This document shows positions 19,285 through 28,708 of a stretch of DNA of 64,000 bases, piece by piece. The DNA comes from Ginsengibacter hankyongi. Its GTDB lineage: Bacteria; Bacteroidota; Bacteroidia; Chitinophagales; Chitinophagaceae. The number at the start of each line of letters is the position of its first letter. The stretch's first letter is position 1. The DNA lies in the NCBI RefSeq assembly GCF_008710285.1, contig NZ_VYQF01000004.1, forward strand, positions 124,001 through 188,000, read 5' to 3'. The translations under genes and the position numbers were made by a program. Under the pieces are notes generated by a model. It was not told the origin of the DNA. It did no database searches and saw only the letters and a program-made list of their open reading frames with translations.

Positions 19285-20796
19285 ATGCCTTTCAAATTAT
19301 CAGGCTTAAAGATCTTTATGTTGGCGGTTAGTGCGCTTCCGTCACTAAATTCCTTTTCACAAAAAGTTGGTGTTTTTGAAAATCAAAATGACGTGGGTAA
19401 AATATTACATCGCGGTAGCGGAACATACAATGAAGCTACGGGTGAATATTTTTTATCGGGGTCGGGAACCAACATTTGGTTTACCCATGATGACTTTCAT
19501 TATGTATGGAAGAAGATAAAAGGCGATTTTATATTACAGGCAAGAGGAAAATTGATCGGTAAAGGAGTAGAAGAACATCGAAAATTTGGTTGGATGGTTC
19601 GCGCAAATCTCGACAGCACTTCTTCAATGATCGCTGGAACCATTCATGGCAGCGGCCTTACGTCATTGCAATACAGGAAAGCGCCTAAAACAAATGTTGA
19701 GGAAAAGCAATTCACCATTTCAGGACCTGATGTAATCCAGTTAGAACGAAGGGGAAATCAATACATCATGTGTGTTGCGCATTTTGGAGAGCCGTTTGTT
19801 ACTGAGGAAATTACTGACGTTGATTTAGGAGAGGATGTGTATGTGGGATTGTTTATCTGTTCACACAATAAGGATGTAGTGGAAAAAGTAAAATTCGATA
19901 ACGTACGAATCATCGTTCCTGCAAAGGCGGATTTTGTTCCTTATAAAGATTACCTGGGAAGCAATATTGAAACCATGGATGTGTTTACAGGAGCAAGAAA
20001 AATTTTATACACTTCTCCTGCATCTTTACAGGCGCCTAACTGGATGCGTGATGGGGAAAGCTTAATTTATAATACAAATGGATTGATGTATCGGATCAAT
20101 ATTCAAAATTGTAAACCAACATTGATTAATACAGAGCCGGTAAAAAATAATAACAATGACCACGTAATTTCCTTTAACGGAAAGATGTTGGGACTAAGTG
20201 CCGCAAGTATGGATCATAAATATAACTCCGTTGTATATACAGTACCGGTAAACGGTGGTACGCCAAAACAAATAACGCCAACCGGCCCATCATATTTGCA
20301 TGGATGGTCACCCGACGGCAAATGGCTAACGTTTACGGGCGAACGAAATAGCGAATTTGATATTTATAAAGTTCCTTCTAACGGCGGAGAAGAAATTCGC
20401 CTTACAACTACTCCTGGTTTGGACGATGGCTCTGAGTACAGTCCCGATGGAAAATACATTTATTTTAACTCTGTAAGAAGCGGTACCATGCAGTTGTGGC
20501 GCATGAAGCCGGATGGAAGCGACCAGCAACAATTAACGAATGATGAATACAATAATTGGTTTGCCCATATATCTCCCGATGGTAAATGGATTGTGTGTTT
20601 ATCTTTTTCAAAAGATATTAAGGCTGATGATCATCCATTTTACAAACATGTTTATTTGCGCATGATGCCGGCTACAGGCGGCAATCTTAAGGTAATTGCT
20701 TATTTATACGGAGGGCAGGGTTCTATCAATACACAATCCTGGTCACCTGATAGTAAGAAAATTGCGTTTGTTAGTAACAGTGATGTAATAAAATAA
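19285..20796 (+). CDS. TolB/WD40-like PD40 beta-propeller protein with N-terminal lectin-like domain
   Basis: The product has 503 residues with a signal peptide (cleaved around SLNSFSQ). Residues about 25-220 resemble a concanavalin-like/DUF1349 sandwich (FGWMVRANLDSTSSMIAG, VYVGLFICSHNKD). The rest is a propeller of PD40 repeats: HGWSPDGKWLTFTGER, EYSPDGKYIYFNSVRSG, HISPDGKWIVCLSFS, SWSPDSKKIAFVSN. These proteins are often annotated as TolB-like and lie near glycan enzymes. They probably bind a ligand or partner in the periplasm. No catalytic motif is seen. It begins 10 bases after the NIPSNAP gene, in the same operon. Confidence 0.8.
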   Translation: MPFKLSGLKIFMLAVSALPSLNSFSQKVGVFENQNDVGKILHRGSGTYNEATGEYFLSGSGTNIWFTHDDFHYVWKKIKGDFILQARGKLIGKGVEEHRKFGWMVRANLDSTSSMIAGTIHGSGLTSLQYRKAPKTNVEEKQFTISGPDVIQLERRGNQYIMCVAHFGEPFVTEEITDVDLGEDVYVGLFICSHNKDVVEKVKFDNVRIIVPAKADFVPYKDYLGSNIETMDVFTGARKILYTSPASLQAPNWMRDGESLIYNTNGLMYRINIQNCKPTLINTEPVKNNNNDHVISFNGKMLGLSAASMDHKYNSVVYTVPVNGGTPKQITPTGPSYLHGWSPDGKWLTFTGERNSEFDIYKVPSNGGEEIRLTTTPGLDDGSEYSPDGKYIYFNSVRSGTMQLWRMKPDGSDQQQLTNDEYNNWFAHISPDGKWIVCLSFSKDIKADDHPFYKHVYLRMMPATGGNLKVIAYLYGGQGSINTQSWSPDSKKIAFVSNSDVIK

Positions 20797-20838
20797 TTTG
20801 ATGAATTGAACAATTTAGAAACCTAATTAAAGCTTGAT

Positions 20839-23130
20839 ATGAGACGCGTAGTTAACATTAAAAGTGCAATGCTTATTTTATTAATTGCAATAATTGCATT
20901 GCCATTAAAAAATAAAGCGCAACAGGTAAACGATCCCGCCATTGATGCGAAAGTGAATGCGCTGGTAAAGCAAATGACATTGGAAGAGAAAGTGGGCCAG
21001 ATGGCGCAGGTTTCCATTGAGTCTCTCGGTAAAATAAGAAATGGGAATTTTGTTTTTGACCAGGATACTTTTAAAAAAGCCGTTATACAATATAAAATAG
21101 GCTCTATTCTTAATACGCCCGGCTTACAAAATGCGCAACAATGGAATAATATAATACAGGAGATACAAAATGCGGCTAAGCAAACAAGATTGAAAATTCC
21201 TGTATTGTATGGGCTTGATGATAATCACGGTGTAAATTATGTTGCGGGGGCTACTTTATTTCCCCAGGAAATTGGACAGGCCGCCACCTGGAATCCGGAA
21301 CTTATTTATAATGCCGGGGTAATTACTGCTTACGAATCGCGGGCAGCAAGCGTGCCGTGGACTTATTCACCTGTGTTAGATTTAGGTACAAATCCGCAAT
21401 GGCCGCGTATTTGGGAAGATTATGGCGAGGACCCCTATTTGAGTTCACGGATGGGCGTTGCATTTGTACATGGTGTGCAGGATCCGCTCGGCAGCAAAGA
21501 CAAACTTGTAGTAAGTCTAAAACATTACATGGGTTACTCCGATCCCAAATCGGGGCATGACAGAACAGATGCATGGATCCCCGAAAATTATTTGCGGGAA
21601 TATCATTTGCCGGCCTTTCGTGCATGCGTAGACGCAAACGCCAGGACAGTTATGGTTAACTCAGCATTAATTAATGGGATACCAACTCATATTAATAAAC
21701 ACGTTCTTACTGATATTTTAAAAGACGAATTGGGCTTCACAGGTTTTACTGTGAGCGATTGGCAGGATATTGAAAATGTGTACCGGCGCGATCATATCAC
21801 TAAAGATATTAAAGGTGCAATTATGCTGGCTATAAACGCCGGAATTGATATGTCGATGATTCCTTATAATTACAAGGAATTTTGTACCGACCTCATTGCT
21901 TTGGTTAAAGAAGGAAAAGTTTCTATGAGCCGAATCAACGATGCCGTTACAAGAATTTTGAGGGTGAAAGAAGAATTAAAACTCTTTGAAACGCCAATGA
22001 CTTATTTAAAAGATTATCCAAAATTTGGAAGTGCCGAATTTGAAAAAGCATCTTATAATACTGCCGCGGAATCTATTACGCTTTTAAAAAATTCTAACAA
22101 CGTTTTGCCTTTGCCAAAAACTGCCAGGGTTTTGGTAACAGGCCCCAATGCTAATTCCATGAGAACATTAAATGGCGGTTGGACCTATACATGGCAGGGA
22201 GAGAGAACAGATGAATACGCACAGAAATACAATACTATTTTAGAAGCCGTTCAGAACAAATTCGGCCCTACAAATGTATTGTATGAGAGAGGTGTGTCTT
22301 ACAATACGGCCGGAAAATATTATGAAGATTCAATTGTTGATATGGACGCGGCTGTAAAAGCTGCCGCAAATGTTGATTATATTTTATTATGTATTGGTGA
22401 AAATAATTATACAGAAACACCGGGCAATTTGAATGATTTGACCTTATCTCACAACCAGTTGTTGCTTGCAAAAGCAATGATTAAAACGGGCAAGCCTGTA
22501 ATTTTTATTTTGAATGAAGGACGGCCAAGGATTTTTAATGAGGTGGAATCTGCTGCAGCTGCAGTTATCGACGTATATCTTCCTTCAAATTTTGGCGGCG
22601 ATGCTTTGGCGGATATTCTTACGGGAGATGTTAACCCGAGCGGAAAGCTTCCAATAACCTATTCACGTTTCACTAATGCACTGGCAACCTATATACATAA
22701 GCCTTCCGAAGGTGATGGCAATCCACAAGGCGGAGATTTTTATCCGCAATATCAATTCGGATTTGGATTGTCTTATACATCTTTTGAATACAGTAACCTT
22801 TCTGTTAATAAAAATGTTTTTTCACCTGGCGACACGGCAACTATACATGTTACTGTAAAAAATTCGGGTAACCGTGATGGTAAGGAAGTTGTTGAATTGT
22901 TTGCGTCTGATCTTGTTGCTTCTTTAACCCCGGATGTAAAAAGGCTAAGAGGTTTTGAAAAAATTGATTTAAAAGCCGGGGAATCAAAGACGGTAACTTT
23001 CCGGCTTCCAATGAAAGATCTTGCCTACGTAAATTCAAACAATAAAACAGAGTTGGAAGCAGGCGATTTTAAACTCCAGGTTGCAAATCTTAATGCATCT
23101 TTCAGTGTTAATAAAACGGTGATCTATTAA
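20839..23130 (+). CDS. bglX: Glycoside hydrolase family 3 beta-glucosidase
   Basis: The product has 763 residues with a signal peptide (about 1-28, ending LKNKAQQ). Domains in order are the GH3 barrel (about 40-370), the GH3 C-terminal sandwich (about 400-620) and a C-terminal fibronectin-III-like domain (about 660-755). The substrate loop is VVSLKHYMGYSDPKSGHDR and the nucleophile Asp is in GFTVSDWQDIENV. The C-terminal part has LLKNSNNVLPLPK and ITYSRF. The likely role is periplasmic cleavage of terminal beta-glucosyl residues from gluco-oligosaccharides such as those from glucomannan. It sits seven bases before the GH31 gene. Confidence 0.9.
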   Translation: MRRVVNIKSAMLILLIAIIALPLKNKAQQVNDPAIDAKVNALVKQMTLEEKVGQMAQVSIESLGKIRNGNFVFDQDTFKKAVIQYKIGSILNTPGLQNAQQWNNIIQEIQNAAKQTRLKIPVLYGLDDNHGVNYVAGATLFPQEIGQAATWNPELIYNAGVITAYESRAASVPWTYSPVLDLGTNPQWPRIWEDYGEDPYLSSRMGVAFVHGVQDPLGSKDKLVVSLKHYMGYSDPKSGHDRTDAWIPENYLREYHLPAFRACVDANARTVMVNSALINGIPTHINKHVLTDILKDELGFTGFTVSDWQDIENVYRRDHITKDIKGAIMLAINAGIDMSMIPYNYKEFCTDLIALVKEGKVSMSRINDAVTRILRVKEELKLFETPMTYLKDYPKFGSAEFEKASYNTAAESITLLKNSNNVLPLPKTARVLVTGPNANSMRTLNGGWTYTWQGERTDEYAQKYNTILEAVQNKFGPTNVLYERGVSYNTAGKYYEDSIVDMDAAVKAAANVDYILLCIGENNYTETPGNLNDLTLSHNQLLLAKAMIKTGKPVIFILNEGRPRIFNEVESAAAAVIDVYLPSNFGGDALADILTGDVNPSGKLPITYSRFTNALATYIHKPSEGDGNPQGGDFYPQYQFGFGLSYTSFEYSNLSVNKNVFSPGDTATIHVTVKNSGNRDGKEVVELFASDLVASLTPDVKRLRGFEKIDLKAGESKTVTFRLPMKDLAYVNSNNKTELEAGDFKLQVANLNASFSVNKTVIY

Positions 23131-23136
23131 ATAGAT

Positions 23137-25980
23137 ATGAAAACGATTGCTACGTATTTTTTTATCGCTTTTAACCTGTTAAGTGTATCTGCATCATATG
23201 CACAAAATGCCAGGTTTGAAAAGCTCGATAATGGAGTAATAATTTACTTTTCAAATCATGAAACCAATTCCACGAGGGCTTTACAACTTGTGGTAGTTGA
23301 TAAGAAAATTATCCATGTAATTAAAAGCCCCGAACTGCCACTGGTGGCCGATACCAGCCTCATGATTTTAAAAAATAGTTCTAAAACGCAATTCTTTGTA
23401 ACTAATACAAACGACGAGGTAACACTTTCAACCGCGGAATTGAAAGCAACTGTTTCTTTAGAAACTGGCCTGGTAACATTTGAAGATTCAGCCGGAATTA
23501 GATTATTACGGGAAGATAATAATGTAAAAAATTTTAAGCCCACTGTAATTGATGCGGGGCAATCGTGGCAGGTTCAGCAATCATTTATCACTCCAGAAGA
23601 TGAAGCCTTTTATGGCCTCGGCCAGCATCAGCAGGGCTTAATGAATTATAAAGGAAATATAATTACGCTTTTGCAAAACAATACTGAAGTGGCCATTCCA
23701 TTTTTAGTTTCAAATAAGAATTATGGAATTCTCTGGGATAATTATTCTATTACAACATTTGGCGATGGAAGAAGTTATGAACCCCTTAATCATTTAAGGT
23801 TGTTTGATGCGAATGAAAATGCCGGATCGCTTTCGGCAACTTATGTTCTTAAAATGGATTCTTCCAAAATAATCACAAAAAGAAATGAAGACTCAATCGC
23901 TTATGATTATTTATCCGATTTAAAAAACTTTCCCGCTTCATTTGAATTAGGTAAAGGAATGGTAATGTGGAATGGATTTATTCAGTCACCTTATTCCGGA
24001 CTTCATAAGTTTTCGTTTAGATATGGTGGTTATATTAAGGCATGGCTTAATGATTCTCTGTGTTTAAATGAATGGCGCCAATGCTGGAACCCTGAAATGA
24101 CGATTATCCCATTCGTAATGGAAGCCGGCAGGAAATATCATATCAAATTAGAATGGATTCCGGATGGTGGTGAATCTTACATTTCGTGCAATTGGCTTCG
24201 CCCGGCAAATGATGAAGAAAAGCGTCACTTTATGCTCCGATCGGAATCGGCTGATAATGTTGGCTATTATTTGGTGTATGGTGAAAAAACTGACGACATA
24301 ATAAGTGGTTACCGGCAACTCACAGGCAAAGCGCCAATTGTTCCAATATGGGCGCTTGGATTTTGGCAAAGCCGGGAACGATATAAGACACAGCAGGAAG
24401 TTATATCTACCCTAAAAGAATTTCGTAAGAGGCAAATTCCAATCGACAACATTGTGCTGGACTGGCAATATTGGGAGCCCGATCAATGGGGGAGCCAGCA
24501 ATTCGATTCATCAAGATTTCCAGACCCGTTTGGCATGATTGACTCGCTGCACCATTTGTATCATTCACATATGATGGTTTCGGTATGGCCGAAATTTTAT
24601 AAAGGAATTGCCAATTATGATTTAATGAATAATAAGGGGTTTTTATTAACAAGAAATATTGAAGAAAACCGGAAAGATTGGTTAGGCTACGTTTCTACAT
24701 TTTATGATGCTTTTAATCCTGAAGCAGCAAAAGTATTTTGGAGCCTTGTTTATAACAATTTATACCGGAAAGGCGTAGACGCTTTTTGGATGGATGCACC
24801 TGAACCTGATATTCATTCTAATTTGAATATTGAACAAAGAAAGGAATTGATGTTTCCGAATGCTTTGGGCTCTGCAACAAAATATTTTAATGCTTATCCA
24901 CTTGTGAATGCCAAAGCGGTTTACGAAGGGCAGCGTTCAGTTGCTCCCAATAAGCGGATATTCACATTAACCCGTTCTGCTTATGCCGGTTCGCAACGTT
25001 ATGCCGCTGCAGTTTGGAGTGGAGACATTGGATCACGCTGGCATGATATGAAAAATCAAATTTCAGCCGGAGTTAATTTTTCTATGTCCGGAATTCCTTA
25101 CTGGACCATGGATGCCGGCGGCTTTGCCGTAGAACACCGTTATGAAAATGCGAAAGGGGATGATCTTCAAGAATGGAAAGAGCTAATGACGAGATGGTAC
25201 CAATTCGGCGCTTTCTGCCCGTTATTTCGGGTACATGGCCAGTTTCCTTACCGCGAAATATTTAATGTGTCTTCTCCAGGCGAAGATGCTTATGAGAGCA
25301 TGCTGTATTATGATCAACTGCGTTACAGGCTTCTGCCTTACATCTATTCAATGGCTGCTAAAAGTTACCTGGATGATTATACCATTATGCGTGGTTTAAT
25401 AATGGATTTTCCAAATGATAAAAACGTGATCGACATAAACGATGAATATTTATTTGGAAATAGTTTTCTAATAAACCCGGTATATGAGAGAGATGCGGTG
25501 AGCAGGAAAGTTTATTTGCCTTCAGGCGATGGATGGTATAATCTTTATGATGGGAAATATTTTGAAGGAGGTCAAAATATAAATGCACCTGCACCTTACA
25601 TGCGCATGCCTGTATTTGTAAAGGAAGGTTCTATAATTCCCTTTGGGCCTGCATTACAATATACCGGAGAAAAGAAAGCTGATACAATATCATTATTTAT
25701 TTATACCGGTAAAAACGCATCTTTTATTTTATATGAAGATGATGGCACAACTTATAATTATGAAAAAGGTAAATATGCTACCATCACATTTAATTACAAT
25801 GAAGCTGGTAAAGAATTAACTATACAGAACAGGCAGGGAAATTTTCAAGGTATGCTGCAAAAGAGAATATTTAATATTTATTGGATAAAAAAAGATAAAC
25901 CCCTTGAATTGAAGTTTGATAAAAAATATGATAAGGAGATTGTATATAAGGGGCAAAAATTATCAATCAGAATGAATTAA
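23137..25980 (+). CDS. GH31 alpha-xylosidase/alpha-glucosidase with inserted PA14 domain
   Basis: The product has 947 residues and a signal peptide (about 1-22). An N-terminal beta-sandwich (FYGLGQHQQGLMNYKG) is interrupted by a PA14-type domain at about 265-355 (MVMWNGFIQSPYSGLHKFSF, WIPDGGESYISCNW). The GH31 barrel then has VLDWQYWEPDQWGSQQFDSS, the nucleophile Asp in DAFWMDAPEPDIH and the acid/base region WSGDIGSRWHDM. A DUF5110-like C-terminal domain follows (FILYEDDGTTYNYEKG). PA14-containing GH31 enzymes such as Cellvibrio Xyl31A act on xyloglucan oligosaccharides, so alpha-xylosidase is the best guess; alpha-glucosidase is possible. Confidence 0.88.
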   Translation: MKTIATYFFIAFNLLSVSASYAQNARFEKLDNGVIIYFSNHETNSTRALQLVVVDKKIIHVIKSPELPLVADTSLMILKNSSKTQFFVTNTNDEVTLSTAELKATVSLETGLVTFEDSAGIRLLREDNNVKNFKPTVIDAGQSWQVQQSFITPEDEAFYGLGQHQQGLMNYKGNIITLLQNNTEVAIPFLVSNKNYGILWDNYSITTFGDGRSYEPLNHLRLFDANENAGSLSATYVLKMDSSKIITKRNEDSIAYDYLSDLKNFPASFELGKGMVMWNGFIQSPYSGLHKFSFRYGGYIKAWLNDSLCLNEWRQCWNPEMTIIPFVMEAGRKYHIKLEWIPDGGESYISCNWLRPANDEEKRHFMLRSESADNVGYYLVYGEKTDDIISGYRQLTGKAPIVPIWALGFWQSRERYKTQQEVISTLKEFRKRQIPIDNIVLDWQYWEPDQWGSQQFDSSRFPDPFGMIDSLHHLYHSHMMVSVWPKFYKGIANYDLMNNKGFLLTRNIEENRKDWLGYVSTFYDAFNPEAAKVFWSLVYNNLYRKGVDAFWMDAPEPDIHSNLNIEQRKELMFPNALGSATKYFNAYPLVNAKAVYEGQRSVAPNKRIFTLTRSAYAGSQRYAAAVWSGDIGSRWHDMKNQISAGVNFSMSGIPYWTMDAGGFAVEHRYENAKGDDLQEWKELMTRWYQFGAFCPLFRVHGQFPYREIFNVSSPGEDAYESMLYYDQLRYRLLPYIYSMAAKSYLDDYTIMRGLIMDFPNDKNVIDINDEYLFGNSFLINPVYERDAVSRKVYLPSGDGWYNLYDGKYFEGGQNINAPAPYMRMPVFVKEGSIIPFGPALQYTGEKKADTISLFIYTGKNASFILYEDDGTTYNYEKGKYATITFNYNEAGKELTIQNRQGNFQGMLQKRIFNIYWIKKDKPLELKFDKKYDKEIVYKGQKLSIRMN

Positions 25981-26029
25981 ATGGTTATATGAATTTTAGG
26001 AAATTTAGATTATTAAGTAAAATAACATC

Positions 26030-27235
26030 ATGAAAAAAATCTTCTTCTTTGCATTTATTTTCTGCAGCACAAAAATGTATGCGCAAAAATTTGAGGGATT
26101 AGCGCTAACACCGCCGATGGGATGGAATAGCTGGAATACATTTCAAACAAAAATCAATGATTCGTTGGTAAGAGAAATTGCCGATGTAATGGTTTCTTCA
26201 GGGATGAAGGACGCGGGCTATACCTATCTTGTTTTGGATGATGGATGGATGTCAAGGGAAAGAGATAGCGTTACAGGAAATCTTGTTCCTGATCCAAAGA
26301 AATTTCCCAACGGAATGAAAGTGCTGGTTGATTATGTACATTCAAAAGGCTTAAAGTTTGGATTATACAATTGTGCAGGCACTAAAACCTGTGCAGGCTA
26401 TCCGGGTACAAGAGGATATGAATACCAGGATGCGAGATTTTATGCTTCCCTGGAAATTGATTATTTAAAATTTGACTGGTGTAATACGGATGGAATTAAT
26501 GCAAAGGAAGCCTATACTACTATGAGTAAGGCATTAAAAGCAGCAGGTCGCCCGATTGTTTTTAGTCTATGTGAATGGGGTACTAATAAACCGTGGGAGT
26601 GGGCTGAGAATGTTGGTGAACTTTGGCGTACAACAGGAGATATTTCGGCAGTTTATGATGGATATATTGATCATGGAACCTGGAAGCAAACAGGTGTAAT
26701 GCCGATAGTTGATCTGCAAAAGGGATTAAGAAAATATGCAGGCCCCGGCCATTGGAACGATCCTGATATGCTTGAGGTGGGTAACGGTATGAGCGTAGCC
26801 GAAGATAGAACGCATTTTTCGATGTGGTGTATGCTTGCAGCACCGCTGATGGCAGGCAATGATTTAAGAAAGATGTCGAAAGAAACACAATCGATATTAA
26901 CCAATAAAGAAGCGATAGCGATTAACCAGGATAAGTTAGGTATTGAAGGATTTCAATATGAAGATAAAGATAGTCTTGAGGTGTGGGTAAAGCCTTTGGA
27001 GAATGATGATTGGGCCGTATGTTTTTTAAACAGGTCTGCTAAGCCGATGAAAATAAATCATAACTGGAAGGATGAATTGATTACAGATCCATTATTTCAT
27101 AAAACAATGAATGCAAAAGAACATCCATATAAAATAAGAAACGTCTGGGCGAAAAGTAATGCAGGTGACACACAAAAACCTTTAGTTGCAATAGTGCCTT
27201 CTCATGATGTAATGATGTTGAGGCTAACGAAATAA
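26030..27235 (+). CDS. Glycoside hydrolase family 27 alpha-galactosidase
   Basis: The product has 401 residues with a signal peptide (about 1-19, ending KMYAQ). The barrel begins LALTPPMGWNSWNTF, continues YTYLVLDDGWMS, has the nucleophile Asp in IDYLKFDWCN and the acid/base Asp in LWRTTGDISAVYDGY, then GPGHWNDPDMLEVGNG. A C-terminal beta-domain carries WVKPLENDDWAVCFLNRS. The order and motifs are those of GH27. In this cluster it would remove alpha-1,6-galactose branches from galactomannan before or during mannanase action. It is the last plus-strand gene of the cluster. Confidence 0.93.
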   Translation: MKKIFFFAFIFCSTKMYAQKFEGLALTPPMGWNSWNTFQTKINDSLVREIADVMVSSGMKDAGYTYLVLDDGWMSRERDSVTGNLVPDPKKFPNGMKVLVDYVHSKGLKFGLYNCAGTKTCAGYPGTRGYEYQDARFYASLEIDYLKFDWCNTDGINAKEAYTTMSKALKAAGRPIVFSLCEWGTNKPWEWAENVGELWRTTGDISAVYDGYIDHGTWKQTGVMPIVDLQKGLRKYAGPGHWNDPDMLEVGNGMSVAEDRTHFSMWCMLAAPLMAGNDLRKMSKETQSILTNKEAIAINQDKLGIEGFQYEDKDSLEVWVKPLENDDWAVCFLNRSAKPMKINHNWKDELITDPLFHKTMNAKEHPYKIRNVWAKSNAGDTQKPLVAIVPSHDVMMLRLTK

Positions 27236-27274
27236 CTGTTTAATGTTTTAAACCTATATTCGATTTTTTAAAGA

Positions 27275-28273
27275 TTACTGGTTAAGAATCTTATCAATTC
27301 TTTCCAATTCCTCTTTTGAGAAACTATAATTTTTAATAGCGCCGATTGCGTCAGATACCTGCTTTGGTTTACTTGCTCCTAGAATAACCGAAGTAATGCG
27401 TTCATCTTTTAAAACCCATGCAATAGCCATTTGTGCAAGCGATTGATTTCTTTCAGCAGCGATTGCATTTAATTTTTTTGCTTTATCTATAATTTCATTG
27501 GTAACCTGGGATTCACTGATAGCACCATTTTCGAGATGCCTGCCTACCCTTGAATCTTTGGGGATTCCCTTTAAATACTTATTAGTAAGAATTCCCTGGG
27601 CTAATGATGAGAAGGTGATACAACCTACTTTTTCTTTACCTAAAAGATCTAATAAACCATTTTCAACCCAGCGGTCAAGCATTGAATATCTTGGTTGATG
27701 AATAAGACATGGAGTTCCCAGTTTTTTCAACATTTCAAATGCCTTTGCTGCTTCTTCCGGTTGATAACTTGATATGCCTACATACAAAGCTTTGCCTTGC
27801 CTTACAATGAGATCGAGCGCAGTCATCGTTTCTTCCAAAGGAGTTTCAGGGTCCGGGCGATGATGATAAAATATATCAACATAATCCAATCCCATTCGTT
27901 GTAAACTTTGGTCGAGACTTGCAACTAAATATTTTTTTGAGCCCCAATCGCCGTAAGGCCCATCCCACATTAGATATCCCGCCTTGGACGAAATAATTAA
28001 CTCATCCCTGTAAGGCTTAAAATCTTTTTTAAATATTTTACCAAATGTTACCTCAGCAGCGCCCGGTGGCGGACCGTAATTATTAGCAAGATCAAAATGT
28101 GTAATACCATTGTCGAAGGCCGTATGCAAGATCTTACAGCAATTTTCGTAATCATCAATCTCACCAAAGTTGTGCCATAAGCCCAATGAAATTAATGGGA
28201 GTTTGAGACCACTGTTGCCGCATCTGCGGTATTGCATCAGGTCATAACGATTTTTATTTGCAGAGTAACTCAT
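27275..28273 (-). CDS. Aldo/keto reductase, YghZ/Kv-beta-like (AKR14 type)
   Basis: The product has 332 residues, cytoplasmic. It starts YRRCGNSGLKLPLISLGLWHNFG and carries the catalytic tetrad in FDLANNYGPPPGAAE (Asp, Tyr), ISSKAGYLMWDGPYGDWGSK (Lys) and DIFYHHRPDPETPLEET (His). The GPYGDWGSKKYL segment is typical of the L-glyceraldehyde-3-phosphate reductase group (E. coli YghZ). These NADPH-dependent enzymes reduce aldehydes, including methylglyoxal. It is convergent with the alpha-galactosidase gene and not part of that operon. Confidence 0.9.
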   Translation of the reverse strand: MSYSANKNRYDLMQYRRCGNSGLKLPLISLGLWHNFGEIDDYENCCKILHTAFDNGITHFDLANNYGPPPGAAEVTFGKIFKKDFKPYRDELIISSKAGYLMWDGPYGDWGSKKYLVASLDQSLQRMGLDYVDIFYHHRPDPETPLEETMTALDLIVRQGKALYVGISSYQPEEAAKAFEMLKKLGTPCLIHQPRYSMLDRWVENGLLDLLGKEKVGCITFSSLAQGILTNKYLKGIPKDSRVGRHLENGAISESQVTNEIIDKAKKLNAIAAERNQSLAQMAIAWVLKDERITSVILGASKPKQVSDAIGAIKNYSFSKEELERIDKILNQ

Positions 28274-28708
28274 TATAGTTGTTGAAATTTTTTATAAATA
28301 CGATTAGCCATATCAGTTATGAAACTCCTTTATTGTTGCTGTTGCTTGTGTTGCACTTTAAGATAATGGCGGTAGAATTCCAATGAGTACCTATCTTTTA
28401 AAAACATTGAATGCCTATAGTCTTTGTCTTAATCGTGTTTCTATTACTCCATTTACTAATTGTAATAACGCGTGAAATAATATCAAATGTAAATATTTTT
28501 TCTATACCCCGCCGCTATGGAATGTAATAGGAAAATGTAAATCGGCTGTTTAAAAATATTGTCACTTTCATTTCGCTTCGGATTTAATATTTTAACTTTA
28601 ACAGCGGTAAAAGAATTAAGGAAATAACGAAAGAAATTTCATCTTCTTCCGTTATTTCCTTTTTGATGTATAAGAATCTGCCTTTGAAAAATATTGTTTG
28701 GGTGAAAT
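28274..28708. other. Divergent intergenic region with an orphan terminator-like hairpin
   Basis: About 435 bases lie between divergent genes (aldo/keto reductase and the gliding-type protein). No ORF is recognisable. The only clear structure is the hairpin at 28618-28664, described separately. The region upstream of it (28500-28617) could encode a small RNA, but no promoter match is convincing. Confidence 0.4.
28618..28664 (+). terminator. Perfect 12-bp hairpin with T-run, orphan terminator or 5'-UTR attenuator
   Basis: AAGGAAATAACG at 28618-28629 is exactly complementary to CGTTATTTCCTT at 28650-28661, and the run of Ts continues to 28664. The loop is 20 bases. On the plus strand this has the form of an intrinsic terminator with an A+T-rich stem. 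No plus-strand gene lies upstream within the gap, and the next gene starts 45 bases later. Confidence 0.6.

Noticed and set aside
9175-27235. SusC/SusD-type genes or sigma/anti-sigma pair in the glycan cluster
   Set aside because: I looked for TonB-dependent receptor and SusD features in all plus-strand frames and found none.
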